Positions 1-6,001 of a DNA stretch of 7,700 bases are shown here, in pieces. Position numbers and translations under genes: made by a program. The notes below the pieces were generated by a model, which was not told where the DNA came from, made no database searches, and saw only the letters and a program-made list of their open reading frames with translations. Numbering within the stretch: the stretch's first letter is position 1; each line of letters begins with the position of its first letter. The stretch comes from an uncultured Collinsella sp. (GTDB lineage Bacteria; Actinomycetota; Coriobacteriia; Coriobacteriales; Coriobacteriaceae), in contig UQIB01000049.1 of assembly GCA_900541015.1 (NCBI GenBank), positions 1-7,700 of the forward strand, in the 5' to 3' direction.

Positions 1-4
1 TGAG

Positions 5-38
5 AAACGGAGTCGTGGCAACACGGCTCCGTTTTTTG
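5..38 (+). terminator. Rho-independent terminator of an upstream gene
   Basis: An 8-bp stem (5-12 with 27-34) continues after one mismatch into a 4-bp stem (CGTG/CACG) closed by a GCAA tetraloop, and is followed by six T residues (32-37) on the plus strand. This is a textbook intrinsic terminator for a plus-strand gene that ends at or just before the window edge. The window opens with TGA, which could be that gene's stop, but no coding sequence is visible to confirm it. The opposite strand has only a short T run, so termination in that direction would be weaker. Confidence 0.8.
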
Positions 39-77
39 TGCCCGCACGTTACCCTGCGACCCAACTCGGCCAAACAA

Positions 78-293
78 TCTCGATCCATAACAACTACTCG
101 GTAAAAACGGTCCCAGCTGTTACAGATTGAGACATACCGGCCCCTCCCCTTGGGTTTATCTCGATCTGTAACATCTAGCGGCTGAAATTCACCTTTGGTG
201 TTACAGATTTAGATGAAATGGTTAGCTCAGCGGAACCGTCTCGATCTGTAACATCTAACGTCCGAAATCAGCCTCACCCGTTACAGATCGAGA
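78..293. repeat. Array of six alternating inverted 15-bp motifs at 40-bp steps
   Basis: Six copies of a motif with consensus TGTTACAGATCGAGA start at 78, 118, 159, 199, 239 and 279. Copies at 118, 199 and 279 read on the plus strand and those at 78, 159 and 239 on the minus strand. Mismatches to consensus are 2, 1, 0, 2, 0 and 1 in order. The gaps are 25, 26, 25, 25 and 25 bp and differ in sequence, apart from a short shared extension (CTA then CG) after the minus-oriented copies. The array can be read as three tandem ~80-bp units, each an inverted pair able to form a stem of up to about 15 bp with a 25-nt loop. No open frame or known RNA family is recognised here. The flanks at 39-77 and 294-326 show nothing clear. 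It is not a CRISPR array, because repeats alternate in orientation and are too short. It may be a multi-site operator, a structured RNA or a mobile intergenic repeat. Confidence 0.85.
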
Positions 294-326
294 CAAACGA
301 CCGGTCAGACAATCCCAACACAAAGA

Positions 327-365
327 AAGGCTCCCCTCTCGCCCAGTGGACGGGAGGGGAGCCTT
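327..365 (-). terminator. Terminator of the sugar ABC operon
   Basis: A perfect 12-bp stem (327-338 with 354-365; arm AAGGCTCCCCTC) encloses a 15-nt loop. It lies about 70 nt downstream of the ATPase stop codon. On the minus strand the stem is followed by a broken U-tract (TTTCTTTG), which fits intrinsic termination of the ABC operon. In the plus direction the run after the stem is short, so it is probably one-way. Confidence 0.75.
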
Positions 366-433
366 ATATGTGACCGCGGCAAAAGGATGGCAATACCGCA
401 GTCGCCCAAAGGAAGGGCCTGGTCGCGCCGGGC

Positions 434-1633
434 CTAGATAAGGTTCTTGCCAGAGACCTTATCGAAGAGGTGGGTCGCGTTCTTCTCAAACTTGAACCAG
501 ATGGGGTCGCCCGCCTTGAGCGCACCCTTGGTCTCAAGGTCGACAACGGGAATGATCAGGACGAACTGGCCGTCGGGAGCGGTCACGTGGACATGCTCGG
601 TCGAGCCCATGAGCTCGGTCACCTCGACGGTACCCTGGAGCGCGCCCTCCTCGCCCTTGTCGGCAAGCAGGATCTGCTCGGGACGCACGCCGGCCGTAAT
701 CTCCTTCACGTCGCCGCCGTCCCAGTTGAGGGCAAGTTGAGCGCAAGTCTCGGGGGCGAGCGCCACGTTCATATCCTCGGTCTTGACGGTAAAGCCGTTG
801 CCCGAGCGCACCAGCTGGGCATCGAAGAAGTTCATCTGCGGCACGCCGATGAAGCCGGCGACGAAGATGTTCGCGGGATGGTTGAAGACCTCCTGCGGCG
901 TGGCGATCTGCTGGACAACGCCGTCCTTCATGACCACGATACGGTCACCGAGGGTCATAGCCTCGGTCTGGTCGTGAGTAACATAAATGAACGTGCCCTT
1001 GATCTCGTGGCGCAGCTTAATGAGCTCGGCACGCATCTGGTTACGAAGCTTGGCGTCCAGGTTGGACAGCGGCTCGTCCATCAGGAAGACCTTGGGGTCA
1101 CGCACGATGGCGCGGCCGATAGCGACACGCTGGCGCTGGCCGCCGGAGAGCGCCTTGGGCTTACGGTCGAGGTACTCGGTAATGCCCAGAATCTCGGCAG
1201 CAGAGCGAACCTTGCGGTCGATCTCGTCCTTGGGAACCTTCTTGAGCTCGAGCGTAAATGCCATGTTCTCGTACACCGTCATATTGGGGTACAGAGCGTA
1301 GCTCTGGAACACCATGGCGATGTCGCGGTCCTTGGGCGCCACGTCGTTGACACGCTTGCCGTCGATGAGCACATCGCCCGAGGTAATGTCCTCCAGGCCG
1401 GCGACCATGCGCATCGTCGTGGACTTACCGCAGCCAGAGGGGCCAACGAGGACGACGAACTCCTGGTCGTGAACGGTGAGGTTGAAGTCCTCTACAGCGA
1501 GCACACCGTCCTCGGTAACCTTGAGGTTGTGCTTCTTCTCCTCGGTCTTCTTCTTTTTGCCAAAGAAGCCCTTCTTTTTTGACTCGTTGTTGGGATACAC
1601 CTTCTGAACATGTTTGAGAACAATCTCGGCCAT
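434..1633 (-). CDS. msmX: Sugar ABC transporter ATP-binding protein, MsmX/UgpC family
   Basis: This 399-residue cytoplasmic ATPase powers CUT1 sugar import. All nucleotide-binding motifs are visible: Walker A GPSGCGKST (64-72), Q-loop Gln110, signature LSGGQ (162-166), Walker B VFLMDEP (182-188), D-loop SNLDA, and switch His220. The segment KPKALSGGQRQRVAIGRAIV and the downstream THDQTEAMTLGDRI are typical of the MalK/MsmX/UgpC group. Residues from about 240 to 399 form the C-terminal TOBE/OB regulatory domain. An unusual lysine-rich insertion (about residues 15-45) lies between the first strand and the AVEDFNL strand. The start ATG has AAAGGT six nt upstream. It is the last gene of the operon, 68 nt after the second permease. 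That gap contains a perfect 12-bp palindrome, CGCGGCGCCGCG. MsmX-type ATPases can serve several importers, so it may also energise others. Family certain, substrate unknown. Confidence 0.95.
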   Translation of the reverse strand: MAEIVLKHVQKVYPNNESKKKGFFGKKKKTEEKKHNLKVTEDGVLAVEDFNLTVHDQEFVVLVGPSGCGKSTTMRMVAGLEDITSGDVLIDGKRVNDVAPKDRDIAMVFQSYALYPNMTVYENMAFTLELKKVPKDEIDRKVRSAAEILGITEYLDRKPKALSGGQRQRVAIGRAIVRDPKVFLMDEPLSNLDAKLRNQMRAELIKLRHEIKGTFIYVTHDQTEAMTLGDRIVVMKDGVVQQIATPQEVFNHPANIFVAGFIGVPQMNFFDAQLVRSGNGFTVKTEDMNVALAPETCAQLALNWDGGDVKEITAGVRPEQILLADKGEEGALQGTVEVTELMGSTEHVHVTAPDGQFVLIIPVVDLETKGALKAGDPIWFKFEKNATHLFDKVSGKNLI

Positions 1634-1701
1634 GTCTTTACCTTTCGATACGCGGCGCCGCGCTGAGGGACGCCGCCAAAACTTGCAAAACAGTTACGGC
1701 A

Positions 1702-2541
1702 TCAGCCCTTGACGGCACCTGCCACCACGCCGTCGATGATGTACTTCTGGCAGAGGATGTACATGATGACGATGGGGATAACGACCATCATGATGCAGGC
1801 CATCATGGGGCCGAGCTCGACGTGGCCGTAGCCGCCGCGGAAGTACTGGATCAAGATAGGAATGGTCTTGTACTTGGTGGAGTCGAGCGTAAGGTAGGGC
1901 AGCAGATAGTCGTTCCAGACCCACATGGTCTCGAGGATGCCGACCGAAAGATAGGTGGGCTTCATGATGGGAAGGACGATCTTAAAGAACACCTGGACCG
2001 GGTTGCAGCCGTCGATCATGGCCGCCTCTTCGATCTCGAGCGGAATGTTCTTTACAAAGCCGGCGAACATAAAGACCGCCAGGCCCGCGCCAAAGCCGAG
2101 GTAGATAAAGCAGATGTTGAACGGCGTGTTGAAGCCGATGCGGTCCGCCAAATTGGACAGCGTGAACATGAGCATCTGGAACGGCACGACCATCGAGAAC
2201 ACGAACAGGTAATAGAAGAAGTTCGAGATCTTGTTGTTGACACGAACCACGTACCAAGCGCACATGGAGCAGCACACCAAGATCAGCACGACCGACGTGA
2301 CCGTGATGATGAGCGAGTACATAAATGCCGAGGCAAAGCCCTGCTCGTTAAGGGCGTGCATGTAGTTTGCGAGGCCGTTGAACGTCTCGGGCGTGAGCAG
2401 ATCGAATGCCGTGGTGGTGCTGATTGCGGTCGCTTTCTTAAAAGAATTAAGCGCAATCATGAACACGGGGTAGATCCACGCGAGCGACAGGATCGTAAAG
2501 AAAATCGAGAGCGCGCGGTTGATAACCTTATCGCGTTTCAT
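1702..2541 (-). CDS. Sugar ABC transporter permease, MalG-type (CUT1)
   Basis: A 279-residue integral membrane protein, the usual size for the MalG-like subunit, with about six hydrophobic segments. The first is at about residues 10-31. The cytoplasmic coupling loop carries the binding-protein-dependent transport EAA motif EEAAMIDGCNPVQVFFKIVLP (residues 171-191 in part: EEAAMIDG at 171-178, then IVLP at 188-191), which docks on the ATPase Q-loop region. The following NDYLLPYL stretch is also typical of MalG-type permeases. Its ATG shares one base with the upstream permease stop (TAATG), and a near-perfect Shine-Dalgarno AGGAGGT (2551-2557) sits 9 nt upstream inside that gene, so translation of the two permeases is probably coupled. 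It should pair with the other permease as a heterodimer. Substrate not deducible. Confidence 0.95.
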   Translation of the reverse strand: MKRDKVINRALSIFFTILSLAWIYPVFMIALNSFKKATAISTTTAFDLLTPETFNGLANYMHALNEQGFASAFMYSLIITVTSVVLILVCCSMCAWYVVRVNNKISNFFYYLFVFSMVVPFQMLMFTLSNLADRIGFNTPFNICFIYLGFGAGLAVFMFAGFVKNIPLEIEEAAMIDGCNPVQVFFKIVLPIMKPTYLSVGILETMWVWNDYLLPYLTLDSTKYKTIPILIQYFRGGYGHVELGPMMACIMMVVIPIVIMYILCQKYIIDGVVAGAVKG

Positions 2542-3395
2542 TACTGCTGCACCTCCTTGGACCTCGTGGCCTTAAGCTGGATCATGGAGATGGCCACGAC
2601 CAGGATGCAGAAGATAACCGCCTTGGCCTGACCAATGCCCTGCCATGCGATACCGGCACGCGAATAGAACGTGTTGTAGATGTTCAGGGCGAGCATCTCG
2701 GTGGAGTGCGCGGGGGCGCCGCCGGTAAGGGCGAGGTTCTGGTCGAACAGCTTAAAGCCGTTGGTGATGGACAGGAACAGGCAGATGGTGATGGTCGGCA
2801 TCAGGTTAGGGATCTTAACCTTCCAAAACGTCTGCCATGCCGTAGCGCCGTCGACCTTGGCGGCCTCGATGTAGTCGGACGGAATGGACTGCAGACCAGC
2901 GATGTAGATGATCATCATGTAGCCGACCTGCTGCCACAGGGTCAGGATGATAAGGCCCCAGAAGCCAGCAGCAGAGTTAAGAGCGATGAGCTGGGCGCCC
3001 ACGTTGGAGAGCAGGCAGTTGATCAGAATCTGCCAAATGTAGCCCAGCACGATGCCGCCGATCAGGTTAGGCATAAAGAAGATCGTACGGAAGATGTTGG
3101 TGCCTTTGAGCGCCTTGCGGGTGAGCGCCTGCGCAATGGCCAGGGCGATCACGTTGATGAGCACCGTCGACAGGAAGGCAAACGCCACGGTAAAGAAGAA
3201 CGACGTGGAGAACTGCGGATCGGACAGCGCGCGCACGTAGTTCTCGATACCGACAAAGTGCGCGTTACTAATGATAATAAACTGGCAGAACGAGAGATAG
3301 AAGCCCTGGATAAAAGGGATCACGAACCCGATCATAAACGCCAGGCACGTGGGCAGCATAAAGAGCGGCCACCAGCGCTTGAGTGCTTTGCCCAT
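2541..3395 (-). CDS. Sugar ABC transporter permease, MalF-type (CUT1)
   Basis: A 284-residue membrane protein with about six transmembrane segments, beginning with a hydrophobic stretch at residues 9-37. It has the short form of the MalF-like subunit common in Gram-positive-type importers and lacks the large periplasmic loop of enterobacterial MalF. The EAA coupling loop is visible as YIEAAKVDGATAWQTF (175-190) followed by KIPNLMPT (194-201). The segment NLIGGIVLGYIWQ in the third to fourth helix region and GGAPAHSTEML near residue 225 are also characteristic of this family. ATG at 3395 is supported by AAAGGA (3403-3408) seven nt upstream. It is the second gene of the operon, separated from the binding-protein gene by 87 nt containing a strong hairpin, and overlaps the next permease by one base. 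Confidence 0.95.
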   Translation of the reverse strand: MGKALKRWWPLFMLPTCLAFMIGFVIPFIQGFYLSFCQFIIISNAHFVGIENYVRALSDPQFSTSFFFTVAFAFLSTVLINVIALAIAQALTRKALKGTNIFRTIFFMPNLIGGIVLGYIWQILINCLLSNVGAQLIALNSAAGFWGLIILTLWQQVGYMMIIYIAGLQSIPSDYIEAAKVDGATAWQTFWKVKIPNLMPTITICLFLSITNGFKLFDQNLALTGGAPAHSTEMLALNIYNTFYSRAGIAWQGIGQAKAVIFCILVVAISMIQLKATRSKEVQQ

Positions 3396-3415
3396 AAAAG
3401 GGTCCTTTCAATATG

Positions 3416-3451
3416 CAGGGGGCGGGCAAACCAACGTCTGCCCGCCCCCTG
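3416..3451 (-). other. Intercistronic hairpin between binding protein and first permease
   Basis: A perfect 13-bp GC-rich stem (3416-3428 with 3439-3451) with a 10-nt loop lies between the binding-protein stop and the permease ribosome-binding site. No T-run follows on either strand, so it is unlikely to be a full terminator. In sugar ABC operons such a structure commonly protects the upstream message from 3' decay, giving far more binding protein than permease. That role is inferred here. Confidence 0.7.
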
Positions 3452-3482
3452 TCGCTAATCAGATAGCTTGGGCAGCAACTGC

Positions 3483-4799
3483 TTACTCGGAAGCGGCCTT
3501 CTCGGTCTTCCAGCCATCGACGAAGGCGTTCTTGACGCCGTCCCACTTGGTGTTATCGGCAGCGTAGGCAATCAGAGCCTGCTTGAGGTTCTTCTTCCAC
3601 TCCTCGGAGGGAATGTAGACGAAGTCCCAAGCGACGGTCTTCTTGCCGTCCTTGGCCATGGCAACGGCCTGCTGCGAGAAGACGTTGGTAGTCTCCTTGG
3701 CGCTCTTGAACGGAGCGGTCAGACCCATCTTGTCGGCGATGATGCTGGTCGGGGTGTCAGCGGTGACGCACCAATACATGAAGTCCTCGGTGGCCTTCTG
3801 GGCATCCTCGGAAGCCTGGGAACTGACGCACCAGTAGTTCTCGCCGCCGGAGCACAGGCCCTGGTTCTCCTCGCCGTCAACACCGATGTAGATCGGCATC
3901 ATGCCAATCTGATCGTCGGTCATGCCGGCCTTGACGAGGTCAGAGTAGGCCCAAGAGCCGTTCTGGTAGAAGACGGCCTTGCCGGTTGCGAACTCGTTGG
4001 TGGCGTCGTCGCCGGTCTTGGAAGCAAGCTGCGAAGGATCGCAGGTGGAGTCGGTGATGTACAGGTCGAAGATCTGCTTGTAGTTGTCGAGGAACTCACC
4101 CTTGATCTCGTCGTCCTCCTGGTTGTGCTCCTTCTCAAACTCGTAGTAGAGCGGCATGTTGGCAAGGTGGGTGGTGTAGCGCCAGCTGGAGGAGTCGTCC
4201 ATGCCGGCGGAAGTGAAGGCACCCTCGACACCAAGCTCGTCCTTGCGGGCCTGGATGTCATCGGCACAAGCCTTCAGCTTGTCGAAGGAGTTGATGTCCT
4301 CGGCCTTGTAGCCAGCCTTCTCGAGCAGCTGCTTGTTGTAGATGATGCCGAAGCTCTCCTGGACCCAGTCGATGCACACATCCTTGCCGTCGGACTGCAG
4401 AGCCAGGGAGTCGTCAATGAGCTCACCGCGGAGCTTGGTATCGGACAGGTCGGCGCAGTAATCCTTCCAGTTCTTAAGACCGGTGGGGCCGTTGACCTGG
4501 AACAGGGTCGGAGCGGAGCTCTTGGACATCTCGGACTTAAGCTTCTCCTCGTAGGTGTTGGAAGCGGCGGTCACGATCTTGACCTCGACGCCCTTCTCCT
4601 TCTTATAGGCCTTGGCGATCTCCTTCCACTCCTTGTCGACCTCGGGCTTGAATTGGAGGAAGTAGACCTCGGCAGCGTCACCAGAAGCAGAGGAGCCGGA
4701 GCCGGCAGAACCACCGCAACCCACGAGGCCCAGACCAAGAACTGCAGCCGCGGAACCAGCAAAGCCCAGGAACTGCCTTCTGCTCATTTCGTTCTTCAT
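3483..4799 (-). CDS. Sugar-binding lipoprotein of ABC importer, SBP type 1, twin-arginine leader
   Basis: A 438-residue extracellular solute-binding protein that captures the sugar and delivers it to the two permeases. The N-terminus has a twin-arginine motif SRRQFLG (6-12), a hydrophobic core, and a lipobox LVGC (25-28). It is therefore predicted to be lipidated on Cys28 and anchored outside the membrane, possibly exported folded by Tat. A Gly/Ser-rich spacer (29-40) precedes the mature fold, which starts at AEVYFLQF. The segments GIIYNKQLLEKAGY and ATGKAVFYQNGSWA are typical of SBP family 1. The frame extends to a GTG at 4817, but the Shine-Dalgarno-like AAAGGGTGG (4806-4814) lies inside that extension, six nt before ATG 4799, so ATG 4799 is preferred. 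Seven cysteines occur in the mature part besides Cys28. It is the first gene of the operon. Similarity in style to oligosaccharide binders (MsmE/RafE-like) is only suggestive. Confidence 0.94.
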   Translation of the reverse strand: MKNEMSRRQFLGFAGSAAAVLGLGLVGCGGSAGSGSSASGDAAEVYFLQFKPEVDKEWKEIAKAYKKEKGVEVKIVTAASNTYEEKLKSEMSKSSAPTLFQVNGPTGLKNWKDYCADLSDTKLRGELIDDSLALQSDGKDVCIDWVQESFGIIYNKQLLEKAGYKAEDINSFDKLKACADDIQARKDELGVEGAFTSAGMDDSSSWRYTTHLANMPLYYEFEKEHNQEDDEIKGEFLDNYKQIFDLYITDSTCDPSQLASKTGDDATNEFATGKAVFYQNGSWAYSDLVKAGMTDDQIGMMPIYIGVDGEENQGLCSGGENYWCVSSQASEDAQKATEDFMYWCVTADTPTSIIADKMGLTAPFKSAKETTNVFSQQAVAMAKDGKKTVAWDFVYIPSEEWKKNLKQALIAYAADNTKWDGVKNAFVDGWKTEKAASE

Positions 4800-4822
4800 T
4801 ACAATCCACCCTTTCACACCGT

Positions 4823-4873
4823 GGCGGCACCCTTTGCCGCCGCCTTCGGAGATTGGCTCGGGGACTTTGCCCC
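4823..4873 (-). promoter_or_regulatory. Leader hairpins upstream of the ABC operon
   Basis: Two stem-loops lie in the untranslated leader before the binding-protein gene. One is a 7-bp stem GGCGGCA/TGCCGCC (4823-4841), ending about nine nt before the Shine-Dalgarno sequence. The other is a GGGG/CCCC stem with a 6-nt loop (4860-4873). On the transcript both carry GGCAAAG at the end of the 5' arm and start of the loop. They could affect translation or stability of the first gene. No known riboswitch class is recognised. Confidence 0.4.
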
Positions 4874-4903
4874 TTTTGCTGATTTGAACGATACGCTATT
4901 TGG

Positions 4904-4929
4904 CTAGTTGTTTGAACAAGTATTACTAG
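4904..4929. promoter_or_regulatory. Dyad-symmetric candidate operator in ABC control region
   Basis: The palindrome TTGTTTGAACAA (4908-4919) is nested in a wider inverted repeat CTAGT (4904-4908) / ACTAG (4925-4929). It lies in the AT-rich control region, downstream of the likeliest promoter, where a bound protein could block transcription. Its half-site TTGTT resembles the regulator sites at 4983, 5880 and 6002, but its centre (TTGA) departs from the GTNTANAC core. Confidence 0.4.
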
Positions 4930-4962
4930 AGCGGTAGAAAAACTTCGGTGAACGGTAATTTC

Positions 4963-4982
4963 AACTTGATACTTGACAAGTT
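4963..4982. promoter_or_regulatory. Inverted repeat AACTTG-N8-CAAGTT near ABC promoter
   Basis: AACTTG (4963-4968) and CAAGTT (4977-4982) are exact inverted arms. Within them the 11-bp palindrome ACTTGACAAGT spans 4971-4981. The element overlaps the -10 and spacer of the candidate ABC promoter, so it may be an operator for a further regulator. Symmetry is seen in the sequence; function is inferred. Confidence 0.35.
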
Positions 4983-4994
4983 TTGTATAAACAA
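4966..4994 (-). promoter_or_regulatory. Candidate promoter of the sugar ABC operon
   Basis: On the minus strand TTGTTT (4994-4989) is followed after 17 bp by TATCAA (4971-4966), a weak sigma-70-like pair in the most AT-rich part of the window, just after the two-way terminator. It would give a leader of roughly 160 nt before ATG 4799. Matches to consensus are partial, and other -10-like boxes (for example TAATAC at 4925-4920) exist, so the exact promoter is uncertain. Confidence 0.3.
4983..4994. promoter_or_regulatory. Candidate GntR/HutC-type operator, ABC side
   Basis: TTGTATAAACAA contains GTATAAAC (4985-4992), which fits the GTNTANAC core of HutC-type GntR regulators. As I recall it, the operator of Bacillus subtilis TreR, TTGTATATACAA, differs at one position. 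It overlaps the -35 of the candidate ABC promoter, a position suited to repression. The TreR-like gene lies next door. Confidence 0.45.
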
Positions 4995-5012
4995 TTATTT
5001 GTTATCTAATGC

Positions 5013-5067
5013 AGAGAAAACGCCCGGTCAAGCCGATGTACCGTCGGTTTGACCGGGCGTTTTCTCT
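5013..5067. terminator. Two-way intrinsic terminator between regulator gene and ABC operon
   Basis: A perfect 19-bp stem (5013-5031 with 5049-5067) continues through a G-U pair and four more base pairs (CCGA/TCGG) to a 7-nt loop. The arm begins AGAGAAAACGCCCGG, so each strand ends in a T-rich run (GCGTTTTCTCT). It lies about 40 nt after the GntR-family regulator stop and terminates that minus-strand transcript before the ABC operon promoter. The symmetry means it would also stop plus-strand transcription. Confidence 0.85.
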
Positions 5068-5105
5068 TTGAGGCCATGAGTCTCGTCAGGCTGCGAGCTA
5101 GCCGG

Positions 5106-5825
5106 CTATCGCTTGGAATTGACGCGGTAATGGAAGATCTCGGGGTGTGTGCGAGTGTGCGTCACCTCAAACAAGATGCCATCCGAGGTGTACGACTGAC
5201 TCTCCATGACGGCAACGCAGTTGTATTTGCCGAGGTCAAGATAGCTGCAGTCCTCATCGTTGGCGAGCTCGACACTCACCGTACGACGGCTCGCCATCAC
5301 TTTGACACCGCGCTTGTGCTCCAGATAGCCGTAAATAGAATCTGCCGCGATCTCGGGAGTCAGGCCCTTGGCGATCGACGCCAAAAAATAGCCATGGTCC
5401 ACTTGGCGCGCGTTGCCGTTGAGGCTTCGGACACGCACTACGCGAATCAACTCCTCGCCCACCTTAAAGCCCAGGTGACGAGAGAGTTGCTCGGTGCAAA
5501 CCAGATGTTCGAAAGACTTAACGTCCGTCGATGCAACGGCATTGTTGCGCTTTGCAAACTCGCCAAACGACTCAACCTCTTCGAGTGCGCCCAACATGTC
5601 GGTTTCGCCCTTAAGCCAAATAACGCGCACGCCCTTGCCGTGTATGGGCTGCACAAACATCCCGTCGGCCAGCATGCTCAAAGCGCGGCGGACGGTATTG
5701 CGCGTGCAGCCAAATTCCGCGGTCAGCTCGGCTTCGGTTGGCAGCATCTCCTGAAACGCATAGGTCCCATTAATGATGCGCGAGCGTATTTCTCGGTAGA
5801 TTCCTTCGTATATCGCTTTTGGCAT
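5106..5825 (-). CDS. GntR/HutC-family (UTRA) transcriptional regulator, TreR-like
   Basis: A 239-residue DNA-binding repressor-type protein. Residues 1-70 form the GntR winged helix: IYREIRSRIINGTY, then the LPTEAELTAEFGCTRNTVRRAL recognition region (LPTEAEL at 28-34, TRNTVRRAL at 41-49) and the wing GKGVRVIW (63-70). Residues about 90-235 form a UTRA effector domain, with SIYGYLE (163-169) and DEDCSYLDL (190-198), which resemble the corresponding parts of Bacillus subtilis TreR. UTRA regulators of this type sense a sugar phosphate. Start ATG 5825 has GAGGTG five nt upstream (GTAGAGGTG). It is transcribed divergently from the PTS gene, so autoregulation and control of the PTS are likely. A long terminator separates it from the ABC operon. 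TreR-like is by remembered resemblance; the true ligand (trehalose-, maltose- or other alpha-glucoside phosphate) is not settled. Confidence 0.92.
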   Translation of the reverse strand: MPKAIYEGIYREIRSRIINGTYAFQEMLPTEAELTAEFGCTRNTVRRALSMLADGMFVQPIHGKGVRVIWLKGETDMLGALEEVESFGEFAKRNNAVASTDVKSFEHLVCTEQLSRHLGFKVGEELIRVVRVRSLNGNARQVDHGYFLASIAKGLTPEIAADSIYGYLEHKRGVKVMASRRTVSVELANDEDCSYLDLGKYNCVAVMESQSYTSDGILFEVTHTRTHPEIFHYRVNSKR

Positions 5826-5860
5826 TGTTTCACCTCTACATTATTCATTTCCGGCTAGGC

Positions 5861-5889
5861 ACGATAGCATTTCTTAAAGTTGTTTAAAC
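5861..5889 (-). promoter_or_regulatory. Candidate extended -10 promoter of the regulator gene
   Basis: On the minus strand TGCTATCGT (5869-5861) forms an extended -10 box, 35 nt before the regulator ATG. No good -35 is seen at 17-18 bp. That position is occupied by the GTTTAAAC palindrome, which fits self-repression if the regulator binds there. Only four of six -10 bases match consensus. Confidence 0.3.
5880..5889. promoter_or_regulatory. Candidate regulator operator 1 (GTTTAAAC)
   Basis: TTGTTTAAAC contains the perfect 8-bp palindrome GTTTAAAC (5882-5889), which fits the HutC-type GntR core GTNTANAC. The same ten bases recur at 6002-6011. It sits at the -35 position of the regulator's candidate promoter, in the divergent regulator/PTS control region. 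Confidence 0.45.
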
Positions 5890-5929
5890 CGAATATCGGT
5901 AAAGCGACAGGATTTAACCGTTGACGGTT
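5888..5929. promoter_or_regulatory. Two further dyads in the regulator/PTS intergenic region
   Basis: ACCGAATATCGGT (5888-5900) has 5-bp inverted arms, and AACCGTTGACGGTT (5916-5929) has 6-bp inverted arms around a 2-nt centre. Both share ACCG/CGGT half-sites with centres about 28 bp apart. They differ from the GTTTAAAC sites, so a second regulator is possible. The second dyad contains TTGACG, but no matching -10 follows. Confidence 0.35.
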
Positions 5930-5988
5930 TCTGTCATGCCCAAATCGGTTTCGCTCAAAACTGCCGGTACGACAATCGTCTGGTCCTC

Positions 5989-5994
5989 TACAAT
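5989..5994 (+). promoter_or_regulatory. Candidate -10 box of the PTS gene
   Basis: TACAAT matches the sigma-70 -10 at five of six positions and lies 60 nt before the PTS start codon. No convincing -35 or extended -10 is present, suggesting an activated or weak promoter. Transcription would start near 6001, at the second GTTTAAAC site. Confidence 0.25.
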
Positions 5995-6001
5995 GAATCC
6001 A

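Noticed and set aside
78..293. CRISPR array
   Set aside because: Repeats are only 15 bp, alternate in orientation and have 25-bp gaps. No cas gene or leader is visible.
470..1582. Long plus-strand open frame opposite the ABC ATPase
   Set aside because: It is an antisense shadow of a clear ATPase gene, with a low-complexity, Leu/Val/Asp/His-rich translation and no recognisable domain. Biased third codon positions in GC-rich genes open such frames.
1822..3458. Plus-strand open frames opposite the two permeases
   Set aside because: Their translations are extremely charged (Asp/Arg/His/Glu), as expected from reading hydrophobic membrane-protein codons on the opposite strand. No domain is seen.
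4800..4817. GTG start at 4817 for the binding protein
   Set aside because: The Shine-Dalgarno-like AAAGGGTGG would lie inside the coding region. ATG 4799 has proper spacing and gives a normal twin-arginine leader.
3468..4907. 479-codon plus-strand open frame opposite the sugar-binding protein
   Set aside because: It is longer than the real gene, but its translation is repetitive Leu/Val/Gly without family motifs, while the minus strand encodes a complete lipoprotein with leader, lipobox and ribosome-binding site.
5049..5858. 269-codon plus-strand frame opposite the GntR-family regulator
   Set aside because: It begins inside the two-way terminator stem and lies opposite a gene with a full winged helix and UTRA domain.
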